This document shows positions 1-13,158 of a stretch of 64,000 nt of DNA, piece by piece (within the stretch, counting starts at the first letter, position 1; every line of letters starts with the position of its first letter). The position numbers and the translations under genes are program-made. The stretch is taken from assembly GCA_035048485.1 (NCBI GenBank), contig CM068583.1, positions 45,261,790-45,325,789 of the forward strand, given 5' to 3'. The notes below the pieces were generated by a model. The model searched no databases, had not been told where the DNA came from, and saw only the letters and a program-made list of their open reading frames with translations. Source of the DNA: Pteria penguin. Lineage: Eukaryota; Mollusca; Bivalvia; Pterioida; Pteriidae.

Positions 1-116
1 AACATACTGTAAAAGTGTTGCCAATAAACAACATACTGTAAACGTGTTGCGAGTAAATAACATACTGTAAACGTGTTGCGAGTAAATAACTTACTGTAGA
101 CTTGTTACGGGGGTTA
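1..116. repeat. 29-bp tandem repeat, about 4 copies
   Basis: Four head-to-tail copies of a 29-bp unit starting 'aacatactgtaaacgtgttg' begin at 1, 30, 59 and 88. Copies 2 and 3 are identical and the outer ones diverge. The array probably starts before the window. Confidence 0.9.
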
Positions 117-377
117 ACAAGTCAAATTAGCAATTTTAATCATGATAATGTATTTTGATTAGCTAATATTGTTTTATGCACCAACAGCTAAGGATATTTA
201 AAAAGTAAAGTTCCTCCTTTTCGGTCTTTTTCATCTTTCTATGTTTCTTACATGTCTTCATGGCATTTAAATGAATAATTTGAAAAAAGTTGTGATGGGA
301 TTCAAATAGCTTAATCGTCTAGTAATCATGTTGCAATATATTGTTGTAGATTCTGATGGCCATATCTAACTAATGTA
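117..377 (+). other. Upstream region of acetylcholinesterase (promoter/5' UTR not resolved)
   Basis: No repeat or coding signal is visible. An in-frame TGA at 354-356 lies just upstream of the chosen ATG, so the reading frame cannot extend further 5'. A splice-acceptor-like 'ttgttgtag' ends at 349, so a separate 5' UTR exon upstream is possible. No convincing TATA box or initiator could be assigned. Confidence 0.35.
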
Positions 378-1894
378 ATGGACTGGATGGTAGCTGACCT
401 GCTGTTCAACTTGCTATGGCTATTGACCAGTGTCAGGCCAGTCACGGTCAACACTGTTGTAAACACTGATAAAGGGAGAGTGAGGGGCTTTCACCAACGA
501 GTCAAGGGAGATTCTCTCGATGTATTTTACGGTATTCCATTCGCAAAACCTCCTGTAAGAGAGTACAGATTCCGTCACCCTGTTCAACCTGATCCTTGGG
601 ATCATATACTCGACGCAACAAAACTTCCAAACGCATGCTACCAAGATCCAGATATTGCTTTCGCCAACTTCAGCGGCGCAGAAGTATGGAATCCTAACAC
701 TACCCCCTCCGAAGATTGTTTGTATCTCAACGTATGGGTACCTCGCACAAGAACAAAGGATAAAGCAGTGATGGTTTGGATATTTGGTGGATCTTATAGT
801 TATGGTTCTGCGTCACTAGATGTTTATAATGGGGCCATATTGGCAGCCCAGAATGACGTCATTGTTGTATCTATGCAATACAGGGTGGGCTCGTTAGGCT
901 TTCTTGCTGCGGATACACCAGAGGCCCCTGGAAATAGTGGTCTGTTTGACCAGCTGATGGCTTTAGACTGGATTCAGACAAACATACATAATTTTGGGGG
1001 TTCTCCATACAACGTAACTCTGTTTGGCGAGAGTGCTGGAGCGGCTTCCATTGGCTTTCATCTTATCTCTCCATTAAGTCGAATGAAATTCAACCGTGCT
1101 ATTCTACAGAGTGGCGGTCCCCAAGCCCAATGGGCAACTTTAACAAAATCCGAAGCATTTCGACGAAGTAAACTTTTAGGAGAAAGATTCAACTGTAAAT
1201 CACCTAATCCAACAGTTATGGTGCAGTGTCTTAGAACTAAGGATGTAGGAATGTTCCCCTCAAACGACTTTGACCAAATCACTACTGGAATAATGCACTT
1301 TCCTTTCGTTCCTATTATAGACGGTACGTTCTTACCGACCGATCCTAAGACGGCATTAAGGACTGGTGACTTCAAAAAGGTTCCATTGCTTCTGGGAACT
1401 AATCGAAATGAGGGCACGTATTTTCTTGTGTACGGAATAGATAATATATTCAAAATCACTGATGAAAGTTACGTCTCTCCAAATCGTTTCGAAATTGTTC
1501 TAAGAACATTATTTGGTTTCTATCCTCAATATCCACAAAAAATCAACAAATTTGTTCTTGATGCAATACTTCATTTTTATACCCCTTGGGTAAATCCGGA
1601 CAATCAATCGTTACTTCGTGATAGAGTTGGTGATAGTTTGGGTGATTTTAATTTTGTGTGTCCTACCGTAGACTTTGCAGAACATTTTGCGCGGGAAAAT
1701 CTTGATGTCTACTTTTATGAATTCAATCATGAATATTCAACGAATCCTTGGCCAGACTGGATGGGTGTGATGCACGGTGATGAAATAATGTTTGTGTTTG
1801 GTTTGCCCTTAAATAATTCAAAGGGATATACTAACGAGGAGAAAAAACTCAGTAGAAAAATAATGGAATTCTGGACGAATTTTGCAAAAACAGG
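378..1894 (+). CDS. ACHE: Acetylcholinesterase exon 1: signal peptide and most of the catalytic domain
   Basis: An uninterrupted 505-codon exon plus two bases. It holds the leader, the Cys87-Cys114 loop with Trp104, the conserved EDCLYLNVW block (112-120), the GG of the oxyanion region (137-138), FGESAG with Ser219, Glu345 and His466. The open frame continues only to a TAA at 1896-1898. A donor 'cagg|gtaatt' at 1894/1895 and the continuation in exon 2 (AKTG then NPN) show the exon ends at 1894. ATG 378 follows an in-frame stop at 354-356; ATG 387 is an alternative start. Relative to Torpedo numbering, F288 aligns with Met306 and F330 with Tyr348, and no tryptophan is seen where the peripheral-site W279 would lie. 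Confidence 0.95.
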
Positions 1895-4571
1895 GTAATT
1901 ATTATTTGTTGTTTATATCTGTTTTAGATAGGTATGTCAAAGTATCAAACGTAAGCTTCTATTGCAAAATTAGCCACAATTGATTATGATGGATTCGTAT
2001 GTATGTATGTATGTATGTATGTATGTATGTATGTATGTATGTATGTATGTGTGTATGTGTGTATGTATGTATGTATGTATGTATGTATCAATGTACATAG
2101 ACCATAATGCAATAATCGTGATATACATGCTCCTCAAGAATACCTTTGAATACATTTCTCTGCTCTTCTTCTTTCCAATACGGCTAATATACTCAGAATG
2201 AAACAAAACACATAAATGAATTTGGCCTCCATAGTTCGCAATAGCTATAGGGGCAATTTATTGCATATGTTTACAGATATATTTAAAGCTGTATACCCTA
2301 TGTTCGCATATTGTAGGTAAATTTATTCTGAATTGTTTTGATTATATGTATAAGCCTAAAACATATTTTAAAAAGGCCCTTGCAAATGTTGTGATCAAAT
2401 TCGTCGTATTAAGTGAGATACGGCTGTCTAAAAAGCGATGTTTGTAAACAGAATGTTTACAATCAAGTTATCACGTGATCTTATTTGGAAGCCGCATCAT
2501 GGAGGGCGAGGTAAATAAACTTGACGAGTAACTTTAAAATCTGCATTAAAACCTGCTAAAGTTAGTTCTTACTGAAATTGCTTTCTTTTAAAGTCTCCTT
2601 TCATCGTATATCTTTTTGATTAAACTGCGCATGCGCGAAGTCAGGTTATGTTTGTATTTATGGAATACCCTCTTTATTTACGAAGTATTTTCTTTTTATT
2701 TTGATATCTCCGGGGGTTTGAAGCAACAAAAAATGTTATTAAGGCAAAGTTAATAACTTCAGCCATACGACAAATACAGTTTTTGTTTAACATGCCCTAA
2801 TGTTTTAAATTATACCGAATTGTAGGGTATGCAACTTTAAATATAAATCTACAGCAGCTATTTTCATCAAAACATCATTTCTTTCACAAACTGCACATTA
2901 CATGCTCTTAGATAAAAACACATCGGTAAAAAAGTTATCCAATAATGAGCATAACCACCCAGAACCACCCCCCCCCCCCCCGGAAAATTCACAAATATTT
3001 ATTGTAAAAATATTTTCGAGCAAACATGTGTCTGTAGTAATGCAATTCCGCACCATTATTATGTCATCTGGATCGACTCGAGTGACAGACAAATTAAATC
3101 AAAATTTAAACATTTTGAAATAGACATATAGCAATAATTCTCACCGTTGTAATGAATATGTCTACCCGGATTCTCCACCATGTAATGAATATGTCTCTCA
3201 TTCACTGTTAGTTCCCAAGTAGAAATAAAGTCCAAATATAAATTCAAAATTTATTTGTTTTAATGTCCGAATTATATCATAAATTGATATAATTCGGACA
3301 TTAAAACAAATAAATTTTGAATTTATATTTGGACTTTATTTCTACTTGGGAACTAACAGTGAATGAGAGACATATTCATTACACCGTCTTCCCTAATATT
3401 TACATATCTATGTATGAAGAAAAGTGAAGAAATTCAATCCATGAAATGGTATGAATAAAAAAAAAATAAATAAACAAGAGGCCCAAATGGGCCTATATCG
3501 CTCACCTGAACAGCTAGATGATCAAGTTGAAGATATGAAAAATTGTCCCCCCCCTTTTCTTGGAAGTCTTAAAAAATTCATAAAAAATTCAAAAATCGAG
3601 ATATTGAATAAATTCCTTCGCACCAGCATTCCTTACCATAGAAATGATTAAATGAAACCAAATGAATGCATCAATGTTTACTAAAAGAAAATAATAACTC
3701 TTTAATGCATTAAAATAACAAAGTCCAAAATAAAAATGAAAAAACGTCAAAAATTTGATTTCGGAATGGAACCAAAAATATCAACACTTCTTTCCATATG
3801 CCTCTAAATCATTCCTATGCAGTCAGTTTGTCGCTGTATGCACCCGATCTGAATAAGAAGTTTGTCAAAGGAGGGTACCCTCTGTGACCTACTTTTGTCT
3901 GTGGTGGTGCCACCTGTTCATGGATCCTGACAAAGATGACCACATTTGTCGGGGACCTTAAGTATTTGATGCATGCCAAGTTTCACTGAATTCCAGCAAG
4001 TGGTTCCGAAGAAAAAGTTCAAACTGTGAAATGTTTACACCAATTATCCCCCCCCCCTTTTTCTTGAAAGTCTTAAAAAATTCATAAAAAATCCAAAACA
4101 TAAAATATTGAAAAATTTTCTTCGCAGTAGTATTTCTTACCATCAAAATGATCAAATTAAACCAAATTAATGCATCAATGTTTACTAAAAGAAAAAAATA
4201 CCTCTTTACTGCATTAAAACTACCAAGTACAAAAAAACGTCAAAAATTTGATTTCGGAACGGAACCAAAAATAACAACACTTCTTCACACATCCCTCTAG
4301 ATCATTCCTATGCATTCGGTTTGTCTCTGTATGCCCCCGGTCTGAAGAAGAAGTTTGTCAAAGGAGGGTACCCTCTTTGACCTACTTTTGCCTTTGGTGG
4401 CGCCACCTGTCGATGAATCCGGACGAAAAACAACAACACTTGTAGGGTACTACATGCTTATCAAGTTTCATCAAATTCTGTTCAGTGGTTCTGGAAAAGA
4501 AGTCGAAAATGTGAAAAGTTAACGACGGACGACAGACGACGGACGGACGACGGACGGTGATTGATCACAAT

Positions 4572-4607
<36 letters not shown>

Positions 4608-7600
4608 GCGTGTTTAATGATAGATAATAAATTGAACTTGAGTGCTTGGCGCACGAACCTAGAATGACTATTTCTCTAACTGACCACAATGACCACTCAA
4701 GCGTCACGTGATTCATACGAAGTATTTTATTGTTTAATACCGTAATAAGTAGAAAAATAATTCCCGTTATTCCCCAAAACGCGAGAATACTTTTGTATAT
4801 TTTCTTTATATATTAGTAATAAGAAAAATGAGGGGTCTCACAGGAACTCACTGTAGCATCCCCCTCTGTCACATCTGGGCCAGGACGGGTCGGGGATATG
4901 GAAGGGTCTATCAGGGTACCTTGCAAAGTGAAGGAATATCGCAACTACAATAATGTCAACATGCACGCGCACTTTGTGACTGTTATGACGTCATGTGATT
5001 ATGACGTATGTTGCCCACATCGAAAACAATGGATGTGGTAGGTGACTTAATGCAAACCGTGACGGATATTATTAGTTGCGATACTCCGTATTAATGGTGT
5101 CATTGTTTTGGATTCTCTTATAAATTACATTTCTAGAATTGTAGCTTTTATTCAGAGAATTTTTTTTTCATGATTCTATTCTCTCGCAAATTTTATCAGC
5201 ATACATAATGTACATGGTCATTATAAGAATGTTTCTAATACACCTACAAAATTTGGTACCGCCTGACCATGCCCGTTTCGAGTGTCAATTTATCACTAGG
5301 TTGAAAGTTTTCCGCTGAATTTCTGGAGAATTCCTGATTCCTATCAATTCAAGTGTTTTGGCATTTTTCTTCGATGCGTTATGCTCAGAATCATGGTGAG
5401 CATACAGAAACAGAAAACTGCTCGAAAATGCTCAAGTGGGCCTATATCACTTCCCTGAGCAGCTTCAGCACATGATAAAATTATATCAGAAGTTTTTCAA
5501 ATTAAACCTTCATATCAGAACAAAATAAGATTGCATCCGTCCAACATGTTATGACACACATAGTTGTTCATCCTGTGAAGTAACCCTTGATACAAAAATT
5601 TTAGGAAACATTGAGAGCTTGATTTATGGCAAATTCATCAAAATCTTCCTTTAGTACTGAATAAGAAATTCCTGACACTAAATGTAAGCCGCAACAGTAT
5701 ACTGCACTTGTTCAATCTATAATAAAAATTCTACAAAGTAATTTTTACAATCAAATTATCTACATTAAGAAGAACAATTATACAAAACTAATGCATTATA
5801 AACAATCAATGAGAACGAAATTATCCGAAAGTGTACAAAAATTGAGGGGAAATCCTGAAAACTCCTTTGGTCATTCCAATTCTTTCAGTAGCATCTATTT
5901 CTCTTAAAATAGATTGAATATACAAAATAAATAGATTATAAGTATCTTCAACAGAAAAATTAAAGAAATCGCTTGAAAATGTGCAAAAATTGACATGGTC
6001 AAACCACAGTCAAAATATCATACACCGCTCTAGATAAATCTCATGCATTTGGTTTGTTAACCTTGCAGTTGGTCTGGACGGACCATTTGGTTTGTTAACC
6101 GTGCAGTTGGTCTGGACGGACCATTTTGTCAAACTGAGATACCCTCTGCAACCTATGTGGCCCTTTCCTGAATCCACTCATTGACTGATATGGCAACAGA
6201 AAATAATAATAAAAAACCCAGGTACTTCGTCTCAAGGATTTTCATCAAATTTCTTCCAATAGTTCGATAGAAGACCATTACAGCTGAAAATGACACACAA
6301 AAGTACATCCCTTTCTTTCTTGATTTTCAATGAGATAGTCATAGGTTTCAAAAAGTATGTCACTGTGTCCGGTATCCATGCCAAAGCCTTTAGCGGTTCT
6401 GAAGACGTAACAAGATACTTAAATTTTACGCCGGACGGACAATCTGAGTGACGGACCCTGAACGAGAGGCGATCACGTTAGATAAATTAGCCCACATGAT
6501 GGGGGGTAACAAGATATGAAACTGTCATATGCTGGGAGTAATAGGATACCAGCACATTTTTGGTGGACTCCAGATATGGTACCACATGTAGAAAGTAATA
6601 TGATACGGTACAACGGCAAGAATCAAGATATGGTACTACCACATGCTGATGGTAATATGGCATCATCATATGCTTAGAGTTATACAAACGGTCCCATTAT
6701 ACACTGGGAGAGTGAAGGTATGGTACCATCCCGTACTCGGATGGTCTTAATATGATATCGCCACATGCTGTATGTATTATAACATGGTACCACTATATGC
6801 CTGGAGATATATATTATTGTACTACTACTTGCTGAGAGTATCAAGATATGACATCTACAGTCTGGATCTATCAATATATAGTGCCACCACATGCTGGGTG
6901 TATTACGATATGGTACCACCCCATACTTGGAGTATTATAATATGGTACCACAAAGTACTGACAGTATTATGGTATGGTGTCATCACATTCTAGAAGTATT
7001 ACTGTGTGGTTCCACCACATACTGGGAATGTTACGATATGGTACCACCTGGTGTACGGGTACCATAATCAGTGTAGTCCTGAGTAAAGGACATGTTATGA
7101 TGATTGCATCTTGTGATGATTACATCTTGTGTATGTTATTATCTTCTTTGGGTTATTGTAAGCCTTTAACTAAGAAACACTGTAAACAACGAATAGATCG
7201 CTTAAAAATTCTTCTGAAAATTGCAAATTAAACAGAAGTAAAGAAAAGTACCCGAAAGTAAAACTATACACATATTTTAAATGAAAATAAAACGGCTGTA
7301 TACACCCCACCCACCCCCCTTTTTTGTGATGTGTATGAAATTATATTCAAAACACTGTATCTATCCGTTTCTGTGACTTGTGTGTCTTGTGACTTGACTT
7401 CTGGCAATTTTAGTATAACAATCTAACATGTGTTAACAGATTAAATATATTTTTATAATATTATTGGATGAACTGTAGTGTTGAATCGTCTAGAAAGATG
7501 TTACAATCACATAGCAGAAATATTGATATCATTTAACGGCAGTCTAAGCGAAACTGAACTACATATACATCAAACAGCAAATAACATTTGCTTTACGAAA

Positions 7601-10600
7601 ATGAAATTTAAATACTATGCTGATATGATACGTGCAATCATGTGAAGCTTTTGTTACAATATTTCGCTGGTTCCAACCAATGCTACGATATATCTAAATG
7701 ATATAACAATGTGTTACAACTTTTTTTTTAATGAAATAGCAGGTAAAAACAACAAAATATTTTATTACAAATTTCAAAAAAAGGTTCTTTTGCAATGTGT
7801 TCCTTACCCTTGAGCTAAATTCGCATGTAACAAATTTGCATTAACGGTTTCAATTTCTTCGTATCCATAGCATATAATTCATTTGTTTCCCGTATGTCAA
7901 GCATCGTTAAGTACATGTATAGTCAGAAAAACTAAAATCTAAAACCAGATGAGATTCTTAAGTAACTTTCATAAGACTATATTTCTAATGCTTTAAATCA
8001 ATGTATTTTATATTTGAATGAAAATATTGACCTTCCTGTAGTGTTAGTTTCATAAGGATATGTTATCCTCATATTCAATTTATCAGAAAGGTATTATTGA
8101 AGTTTGCAAATTATCAACCAAGACAAAGAAAGAAGGAGAGTTGTTCAGAAAAGTATGTTCGTTCACTGGAAAGTCTAAATACATGTAATCTTATTTGAAA
8201 CTAGTCCTATAACAGACAATAAACGATCCAGAAAAAAAAACCCATTTTTTTGGATAATATATTGTAAATGATGTTCAGTTTTGAAGATATTCGCACATTT
8301 AAACAACAGTTTTGTCCTAACATGAGGTTTTCTTTTAAACAGATTTCAGGCCTAATTCCCTTATGTAGAGTTCGTAAAATTGTCCTCGGAGTGTTGGATT
8401 GAAGTCTATACCCCTAATGTATTGGTGTATGGCCACGTTTGCTTTATATGCATTGTTGAACTTTGTATGTGTGTGTGTGTGATATTTGTATCCTTTTGGC
8501 ATCCAATGGCAGTTGTAGCGAGCAAAACAGGAGATACTGTTTTACAGCAAATAACACGCACGGGTATAAACAAGTACCGGTAGCCTCATTCCATTTGGTC
8601 CTATTTGTGTTTCGATTTGTAAATGAACATCAAAATGATTTTCAATTAATAGTTATACATCATCACGAATCTATGTATGTGCAACCAGTGTAATGGCCTG
8701 TGATGAAATATATTATGAATGTTCGATTTCATCCTAGCATGACACATCTCGTGACATTTTTCGATCAACTTTCAAAGTATTTTCATTTTTATGTAAATTT
8801 ATCAAATAAAATTCATTGATTCACTGTTAGAAAGTCAACTTTCAAAACTTCTAAATATATCAAATTACGCTGGAAGCTCTGTCCTAGAAACCCATCCCGT
8901 CAACTAAGTGCCATGTAGCTCTCCAAATATTTAAAAATAGGAAATGGTGATTTAGGTATCCATTTCTTTTTCAATAACTGGGCATACTTACAGAATAAAT
9001 TTTCTGAATTAAGCACTAGTATGAGTAGGTGCATTTATCGTTACAAATAGTCCGCTAATGAAAATAGTGTCGAGGTGAGTTTTATCAAACCGATTAATTT
9101 CCAGCATATTGACACAGTCAGATGTCTGTGATTGTATATTTTAACATTTCAGTGAGGGAGAGATGGCGAATCTCGAAGAAGGGCACAATTTTTATTTTGT
9201 CTATGACGAGACTTGCTGGGTCATAAACAAGCGAAATTTTGTCTATGAAGGTTGAGGTTTCGCTATTTCTTCTTCAGAAGGGTGTTTTCTTTTCTCTTAC
9301 TTTCATGTAAAAGTGTGACGACACTAATAAACGTATACACTCTGTCATATAACTCATATGCCAACACACAAAATACATAAATTGTGATAAAATATAAATC
9401 TTATATTCCAACAGTTTATAATTTAAATAACAACAGTATTCATATTTGTTTACAAGCACGAGACAATTGCGGGTTGAAAAGCAGTTCCGTTACTTCTGCA
9501 ATGGGTAACCTACATTTTCCCTTACAAAGGGCTTTGTTCAAATATGATGAAGGAGCCTAATATTAAACAATCCGCTATATGCTAGGATTCTCATTATGTC
9601 GTTAATGTTTCGATTGTGACATCAGTGACAATAATATGATACAAAACGGAGCGACAAAACTTCATTTGTCCGATAATGCTCCTTACATCAATAAAAGTTG
9701 GAAAAACTAAATTCGGGGACACACCAGCCTCAAGAGGGTGAATAAGTCATCTAAGATTCAACAAACGTCGATCAAATGACGTATATGTTTATGTTACCAT
9801 GTCATTTATGATGTCAGTTATCTTTTCCCACTTATTATTGTTATAGTTATATTTCTTTTTAATAAGAGTGCTAATCCGTAAATAATGCTGTTGCTTGAAC
9901 TAAATCGCCATCATTCAAGCGAAGGATGACCTAGTAAGAGAATCTGTGTCTGTGATAAGAACTCTTACTTTCTGCATATCAATGTTAGGTATATAGCGAT
10001 GATTAATACTTGGCTAACCTTATTTCACCATGATTCACAAAAATTTACAACCCCCCCCCCCCCCCCCCCAGTCAGTGCACACGACTCCTTTCCCAGTTCC
10101 GCGGACTACATAAATGACAGTAGTAATGCTAAGGTCTGACAGTCAACTCTGTAATAATGTAGAATATAATTATTGATGTTTTATATTTTAGAAATCCGAA
10201 TAAATCTCCCGGAAAGTCGAGGTCAACAGAGTGGCCTCTGCATACCCATACAGAAAGACTTTATCTTAGTTTAGATACTACCTTCCTCCAACGCCCTGAT
10301 AAAAGAATGACCATAGGGGTAGGACCAAAAGTCCAGGAATGTGCTTTCTGGAGATACTATTTGCCCCAGCTTGATATTGAAACAGGTAAGATTTCTTTCG
10401 TTATATATCAGAGCAGAATGCTGATAATGCTTGTTTGTTATTACATGTTGAATACGTATATGAGTATCATCTGACCGCTTCACCACTCTAAACACATTCA
10501 TTCTCTCTATATACAAGAATACTAAATTTTTAATTGATTCAGTATATATAATGAGGTGTTACGCTGTTAACATTTAATTCCATGCTTGATGACAAAATAA

Positions 10601-13086
10601 TAATCACACGAGTTTTATGCAGTTTTATTATAAAAGCTGGGTGACAATTGGGTGGCCTTCCCCCTTAATTGAATATCATAATCTGTCTGTAAAGGACAAG
10701 CGTATACGGCAACATTTAGTTAAATCATCGCCAACGTCATACATCCAAGCTCGGTCACTTTTTTGGTATTGAATATTCGCCATGTAAAATTGTTTACATG
10801 TGCATATGTCAACCTTGATGAACTTGGCACAAAATGTTATAAAAGACTATATTAAGAAACTAGTAAACACATTTAAAACTGTACGTTGTAATAAAGCCCT
10901 TAAGTTGTGGATAAAAGCTTTCCAAATTGTACAAAACAGTTATGACAGTAACTGAAATGCATTATTCTCAATTAAGAACTCATTCCCTTCTCATGGGATT
11001 TGTTTTGTCAGATTTAATTGGATGAGACAGAATCGGTTAAGAATTCGAAATTAAAGATACAACAGAATCCAGTTCTTGGGCTTCGTACTAAACTGACATT
11101 GACAAAGACGGTGAACTAACTTTTTCACTATATGACGAGCGAGACGACTTTAATTTTCCTATTGTTAACTTTCCACACGTATAGTAACATTCCTTTATCA
11201 CCTGCATATGATGTCTATGTGTCTCAACTTATCCGATATGCTAGAGCTTCTTCTGACACAATTCCTTCATTCATCGAGGCAAATTACTTAGTTAAATGTT
11301 ATTATCACAAGGATATGAAATAAAACGTGTTTTAAGTCAACATTCCGCATTTTACGGACGATAAAAAGTTCTCATGTACAATTATCGGATATGATCTTCA
11401 GACATGTTGATTTACTTATTCGGTTGGAGATTTTTATCATTTAAACTGTAGTAGGTGTCTATAGCAATAACAATGCTAATCGCGAATTTTTACCAAATGT
11501 GACTCTGTTATTATACTGTATACTAAATGTAAATTCGAGTTTACAATAACTCGTAGCATGAGAGCGGATCTACTACTTTAGTAAGTATCAGAAGCTCAAG
11601 TTGGATAAAATTATTGAATTAATCTATAAATTAATACTGATTGTGCTGTAAAATCATGAATTTTAATATCATTACGCCAATGTTAATTTTTGTGATATAA
11701 AAAGTGTTGTATACATTAGAAATTTGGCAATCTTTTTGTTTGTTTTTGTTTTTGTTTGGGTTTTTTTTTTTGGGAGGGGGGGGGGGAATCCCATTCCATC
11801 AAGATTTTTTTTTAAACTAAGGTGGATTAACTATTGTAGACTGTTAAAAGTTTGATAGAGAAGGGGCTGACGAACATTTTGATATACAATTTGTATAAAG
11901 CCAAGAGATTAAAAGTTGTAAAAATCTTGCTTTTAATTTATTAATTTAACTTGGGACCCTATGGGAAAAGAAATTACTATGTTTTTACGTGTAACTACGA
12001 TATACCGTCCCCTAAATAAACTACAAATATGTTCGTATGTTTGAATGCTGGGCTTGGTACACATTCATAAAGTTGTCATTCAAAGTGTCTAGGATGAACT
12101 TAACTAAAAAGCAGGGATCAAGGTCGATAATTTCTAGTACACTTTAAATACTGTCATTGTGATAAAGTTGTGTTTGAACCTGTATGATGTAGACCTTCAA
12201 TATAAGGTCACGTGTATCAATGTCATGGGAAATCTAAGAAACAAACTACGTCATTACACAAAGGTAACAATGTCATTGATCGTGTTGTCATTTAAAGGGA
12301 CTTCATAGGTTCAGTGCAAATGACAAATATATGTCTTCATCTTTTATGGTAAAATTATGGTATGGTTAAAAGTGGCGGATTTAGAGCCCCCTCCCCCTTT
12401 TGACATAAATACATTGTATGATTTAAACTTAAGATTTGGCACCCAAGATGGCTAATATTTTGATTAATACTTGAGGTTCACATTTTCCCTTCCCCCTTTC
12501 CGGAAATCCTGGATCCGCCACTGTTTAAGGTCCAAGTTGCTGATACAGAAACAAATAAAGACAAACGGAACAAAATATTTTTTATCCACTTTAAAGTTCA
12601 AAATTATTTATAATTATATTAAATACTTTTATTTAAAGTATGTAATGTTACTACAAGCAAAAGCTATCCCATGTAGAAATGAAAAAGCTCAACGAAGCAG
12701 TTAACTTGGAGAGGTCGTACAATTATGTCTATGTATGTAAATATAAGATGTAATGTTATACCTCTAAACGGTTCCGTTTACAAGCGATCTAGATACTTAA
12801 TTCTACTCGATAGATACCGGTAGGATACAGATAATATAGATCATGTGAATAAGTATCAGAAACAATAGAGCTTTTAGAAATTATTCCACTGAATTCCCCT
12901 TCAAGGAAAACAACATCCATTTTTGCACTGGTCAAAATAGATATGAATACGGACGTATATACATATTAACATATACCAATAGTAAGGAAAAGGATCATGC
13001 TCTTGTTTCTTCGTGATATTAAAAATGTGTGTGTGTATACCAATAGTAAGGAGGAGTATCATGTTGTTGTTTCTCCGTCATAATAA

Positions 13087-13158
<72 letters not shown>

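Larger units (their letters stand above)
1895..10191 (+). other. Acetylcholinesterase intron 1 (8.3 kb)
   Basis: The intron runs from donor gtaatt to acceptor tattttag. It holds a (ATGT)n tract, a perfect palindrome, two copies of the 'caagaggccc' element, a 33-bp minisatellite and a C19 run, listed separately. In 2090-3180, 4608-5427 and 7070-10050 I see AT-rich sequence with short homopolymers and C runs (for example 2969-2982) but no coding, RNA or repeat signal I can name. Confidence 0.85.

Noticed and set aside
1058..1459. 133-codon open frame on the - strand
   Set aside because: Antisense shadow of acetylcholinesterase exon 1; no known family.
1896..1898. TAA as the true end of the esterase gene (intronless esterase)
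   Set aside because: The downstream exons at 10192 and 13592 supply the conserved cholinesterase C-terminus and tail in the correct phase, and a good donor precedes this TAA.
2500..2520. Start-codon plus donor-like 'atggagggcgaggtaaat' as a tiny exon
   Set aside because: Too short, no acceptor context, and no place for it in acetylcholinesterase.
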